From Streptomyces sp. NBC_01217 (GTDB lineage Bacteria > Actinomycetota > Actinomycetes > Streptomycetales > Streptomycetaceae), in contig NZ_CP108538.1 in the NCBI RefSeq assembly GCF_035994185.1, positions 8,125,501-8,189,500 on the forward strand: 64,000 nucleotides of DNA, written 5' to 3'. Position 1 is the first letter of the stretch. Every line of letters starts with the position of its first letter. The notes under the pieces were generated by a model, which saw only the letters and a list, made by a program, of their open reading frames with translations, was not told the DNA's origin and did no database searches. Shown piece by piece: positions 62,223 through 64,000 of this stretch. The position numbers were made by a program, and so were the translations under genes.

Positions 62223-63182
62223 ATGAGTGCTGCCCAAAAACGTGTCAGACCCGCTCTCCTCGGCGCGCTGGTGGCGGTGGCCGTCGGTATTCCGCTGAGC
62301 ACCTCGCCGGCGGGCGCCGCCTCTGCCCAGGAGATGAACGGCAACTGGGCGCCGTTCACCCGGTGTCCTGTCGACGACCCGGCCATGCTGGCCGCGGACG
62401 GTAGGACGGACATCGCGATATGCGTGGCCTCGCACTCCGAGAGCGGTTCCATCAAGCTCGGCAACACCACGGCGACGACCGGCGCGAACGACCTCCAGTT
62501 CGGCGTGGTCCGCAACGCCTCGACGGGTGTGTCCAGGATCGTGGCGCCCGAGGGCGGGGCGATCGTCGGAGCCCCGACGGAGGTTCCCGGCGGACTGCTC
62601 GGCCTGATGTGCCCCAACGGGATTCCGCTGATCTCCGGGATCTGTGAGCAGTTGACGGACAACAGCCTCAACCGGGTCGTCGCCACCGTGCAGTCGGCGG
62701 GCACCCCCAGCAACTTCGACCTGACCGCGGGGATGCAGAGCGGCAGGCCGATCGTCGACGTTCCGGTGCGGATCCATCTGGAGAACCCGTTCCTGGGGTC
62801 CAAGTGCTACATCGGCACCACCTCCAACCCGGTCGTGCTGCGTCCGCAGAACCTCACGGCACCGGCCCTGGCCAGCCAGCGCTTCGATGCCGATGGCACG
62901 GCGAACACCAGGGGTGTGCTGAACAGGGTCGCGCTGACCGGCAACGCCCAGGGGGACGCCGCCTTCGCCGTCCCCTCGGTGAGCGGCTGCGGCCCCCTGG
63001 GCCTCGGTGAGCTGAACTGGGCGGTCAACCTGAAGACCGCGCTCCCGTCGGCGTCCGGAAACAACAACCTCGTGCTCAACGACACCGCCACCTACACGGC
63101 GGGCCTGACCTCCCCGGGCTCGGCCGTTCCCGACGCGGGCCGGCTGCTCGCGGAGAACTGGCACGCCGGAGTCGTGCGCTAG
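62223..63182 (+). CDS. Secreted protein of the mce-associated cluster, 319 residues
   Basis: Exported protein with a signal peptide (KRVRPALLGALVAVAVGIPL) cleaved near AGAASA-QEM. The mature part is Gly/Asn/Thr-rich and beta-like, with cysteines at FTRCPVDD, DIAICVAS, GLMCPNG, SGICEQL, GSKCYIG and VSGCGPL. It begins NGNWAPFTRCPVDDPAMLAADG, and PVRIHLENPFLGSKCYIG looks like a conserved core. No catalytic motif. ATG at 62223 follows AAAGG. Third of three secreted genes; mceG follows after a 573-base control region. The function is unknown. Confidence 0.75.
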   Translation: MSAAQKRVRPALLGALVAVAVGIPLSTSPAGAASAQEMNGNWAPFTRCPVDDPAMLAADGRTDIAICVASHSESGSIKLGNTTATTGANDLQFGVVRNASTGVSRIVAPEGGAIVGAPTEVPGGLLGLMCPNGIPLISGICEQLTDNSLNRVVATVQSAGTPSNFDLTAGMQSGRPIVDVPVRIHLENPFLGSKCYIGTTSNPVVLRPQNLTAPALASQRFDADGTANTRGVLNRVALTGNAQGDAAFAVPSVSGCGPLGLGELNWAVNLKTALPSASGNNNLVLNDTATYTAGLTSPGSAVPDAGRLLAENWHAGVVR

Positions 63183-63300
63183 GCACCTCTCCGGTTCGGA
63201 CCATTCCCGTGATGCAGGGGAATTCTCTTTGCATTCCGCCCCGGCCGGAGCGCATTTCCGGGCGGGGCGGGAGCATGCGCGACGGTTCATCGAACGACTC

Positions 63301-63314
63301 ACTTGTCGACAAGT
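63301..63314. promoter_or_regulatory. Perfect 14-bp palindrome before mceG
   Basis: ACTTGTC-GACAAGT. Its TTGTC/GACAA halves recur, spaced by 7 bases, at 63564-63580. Candidate repressor operator. Confidence 0.5.
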
Positions 63315-63327
63315 ACGCGATACCCGT

Positions 63328-63347
63328 TACTCACTCGCGTACAAAAA
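63328..63347 (+). repeat. Motif shared with 59627, copy 2
   Basis: TACTCACTCGCGTACAAAAA, the second copy of the element described at 59627. Here it overlaps the right arm of an 8-bp inverted repeat (63313-63342). Confidence 0.5.
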
Positions 63348-63563
63348 CAATGTGCCGGTCGAGCACCGTACAAAAAGTTCAGGAACCGCTATTGCGGAGG
63401 AAGGTTACCGAGCCGTAGCGTCCCGGTTGAGCAGCGCGGAAACACATCCGTAACTGCCAGTTCGGTGCACCTGGAGTCGTCGTGGCTCCGCCCCCATCGG
63501 CCCGCGACCCCGGTGCGCACACCGGAGACCTTGCGCAGTTTCCGACAAAGCCGCCCCACGGCT

Positions 63564-63580
63564 TTGTCACTCGGTGACAA
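63564..63580. promoter_or_regulatory. 17-bp dyad before mceG
   Basis: TTGTCAC-TCG-GTGACAA, exact 7-base arms, 176 bases before the mceG start. Shares TTGTC/GACAA halves with the palindrome at 63301. Confidence 0.5.
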
Positions 63581-63755
63581 GTGATCCGCGCCGAGCACCC
63601 GGTTCGTCGATTTTCGCTGTTCAACGGCTTGTCCTGGCGGTTTCGACGGACCTAACGTGCGCCCCCTGGCGCATGTGTGACGAGCCGCCATTGAATTTCT
63701 CAGAGCCGGAGCGCTGACAGATGACTTCGTTCACGACAACTTCGAAGGAGGGCGG

Positions 63756-64000
63756 ATGGGAATCGAAGTAGTAGTCGAAGGCCTCACGAAGTCCTTCGGC
63801 AAGCAGAACATCTGGCAGGACGTCACTCTCACACTGCCCGCCGGCGAGGTGAGCGTCATGCTCGGCCCTTCCGGCACCGGAAAGACCGTCTTCCTGAAAT
63901 CCATCATCGGTCTGCTGAAGCCCGAGCAGGGGCGCGTCCTCATCAACGGCGTCGACATGGTGAACAGTTCCGAGCGCGAGATCATGGAGACCCGTAAACT
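63756..64000 (+). CDS. mceG: MceG/Mkl-type ABC transporter ATPase, cut by window edge
   Basis: N-terminal 81 residues of the ATP-binding subunit that energises Mce lipid/sterol importers in actinobacteria. It starts GIEVVVEGLTKSFGKQNIWQ and has Walker A GPSGTGKT, followed by FLKSIIGLLKPEQGRVLINGVD. The residues after Walker A fit Mkl/MceG and MlaF better than general ABC importers. ATG at 63756 with GGAGGGCGG directly upstream. The permease and mce genes should follow outside the window. Three secreted proteins and an array of dyads precede it. Confidence 0.85.
   Translation, partial: MGIEVVVEGLTKSFGKQNIWQDVTLTLPAGEVSVMLGPSGTGKTVFLKSIIGLLKPEQGRVLINGVDMVNSSEREIMETRK

Larger units (their letters stand above)
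63183..63755. other. Control region upstream of mceG
   Basis: This 573-base gap has no convincing gene. It holds several dyads: the perfect palindrome ACTTGTCGACAAGT (63301-63314); GTACGCGA-14-TCGCGTAC (63313-63342), which overlaps it; and TTGTCAC-TCG-GTGACAA (63564-63580). It also has the second copy of the cluster motif (63328-63347). A 16-codon ORF (63721-63771) overlaps the mceG start in another frame. Confidence 0.55.

Noticed and set aside
1..64000. tRNA, rRNA, CRISPR, insertion sequences or integration sites
   Set aside because: No cloverleaf-like or rRNA-like stretch, spaced repeat array, transposase or integrase was seen by eye; a tRNA or covariance-model scan would be needed to be certain.

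Overview
The window is actinobacterial chromosome, almost certainly Streptomyces. GC content is very high, GTG starts and 1-4 base gene overlaps are common, and several streptomycete hallmarks occur: a conservon (cvnABCD plus a CYP157-type P450), an XRE/DUF5753 - DUF397 - DUF574 methyltransferase cluster, a ROK-controlled xylA/xylB pair, and the start of an mce import locus. No rRNA, tRNA, CRISPR array, insertion sequence or phage gene was seen. All assignments come from reading protein motifs and gene order; no database search was run.

Layout. 1-3.4 kb: the end of a P450 and a Tat-exported phospholipase C. 3.5-13.7 kb: a xyloglucan-degradation locus (LacI regulator, GH12, GH95, GH42, GH74, GH31) that looks damaged. 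GH74 has lost its N-terminal part at a junction near 11,250, GH42 carries a one-base frameshift near 8,298, and the centre where a promoter and transporter would be expected is missing. 13.7-19 kb: a DUF4232 secreted protein, a membrane protein, a second P450, and a two-gene von Willebrand A membrane pair. 19-23.4 kb: xylose catabolism (xylB, xylA, ROK repressor). 23.5-32.4 kb: DUF305/DUF3105 proteins, a LURP-one-like protein, a PcaB-like lyase, a VOC protein, a FUSC exporter with its MarR regulator, and a short threonyl-tRNA synthetase behind a threonine-codon leader peptide and hairpin. 32.5-38.4 kb: an IclR regulator and the conservon. 38.5-39.8 kb: a GH4 glycosidase.

39.8-50.1 kb: a tightly coupled five-gene operon (WGR-DUF4132, MoxR-type AAA+ ATPase, DUF5682, vWA, SWIM zinc finger). 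It matches the gene content, order and sizes recalled for the uncharacterised yehI-L-M-P-Q (molR) locus of Escherichia coli. This is the best candidate for an undescribed system in the window.

50.3-53.4 kb: an ATP-binding protein cluster divergent from an XRE/DUF397/methyltransferase operon, with a perfect palindrome between them. 53.4-57.5 kb: an AraC-type remnant, a YchJ-family protein, a DHA2 exporter with a winged-helix-like tail, an ATP-grasp protein and an 87-residue protein. 57.7-64 kb: a PucR/CdaR-type regulator, a long non-coding stretch, three secreted proteins, and the first 245 bases of an mceG-type ABC ATPase, with shared motifs and palindromes in the two long gaps.
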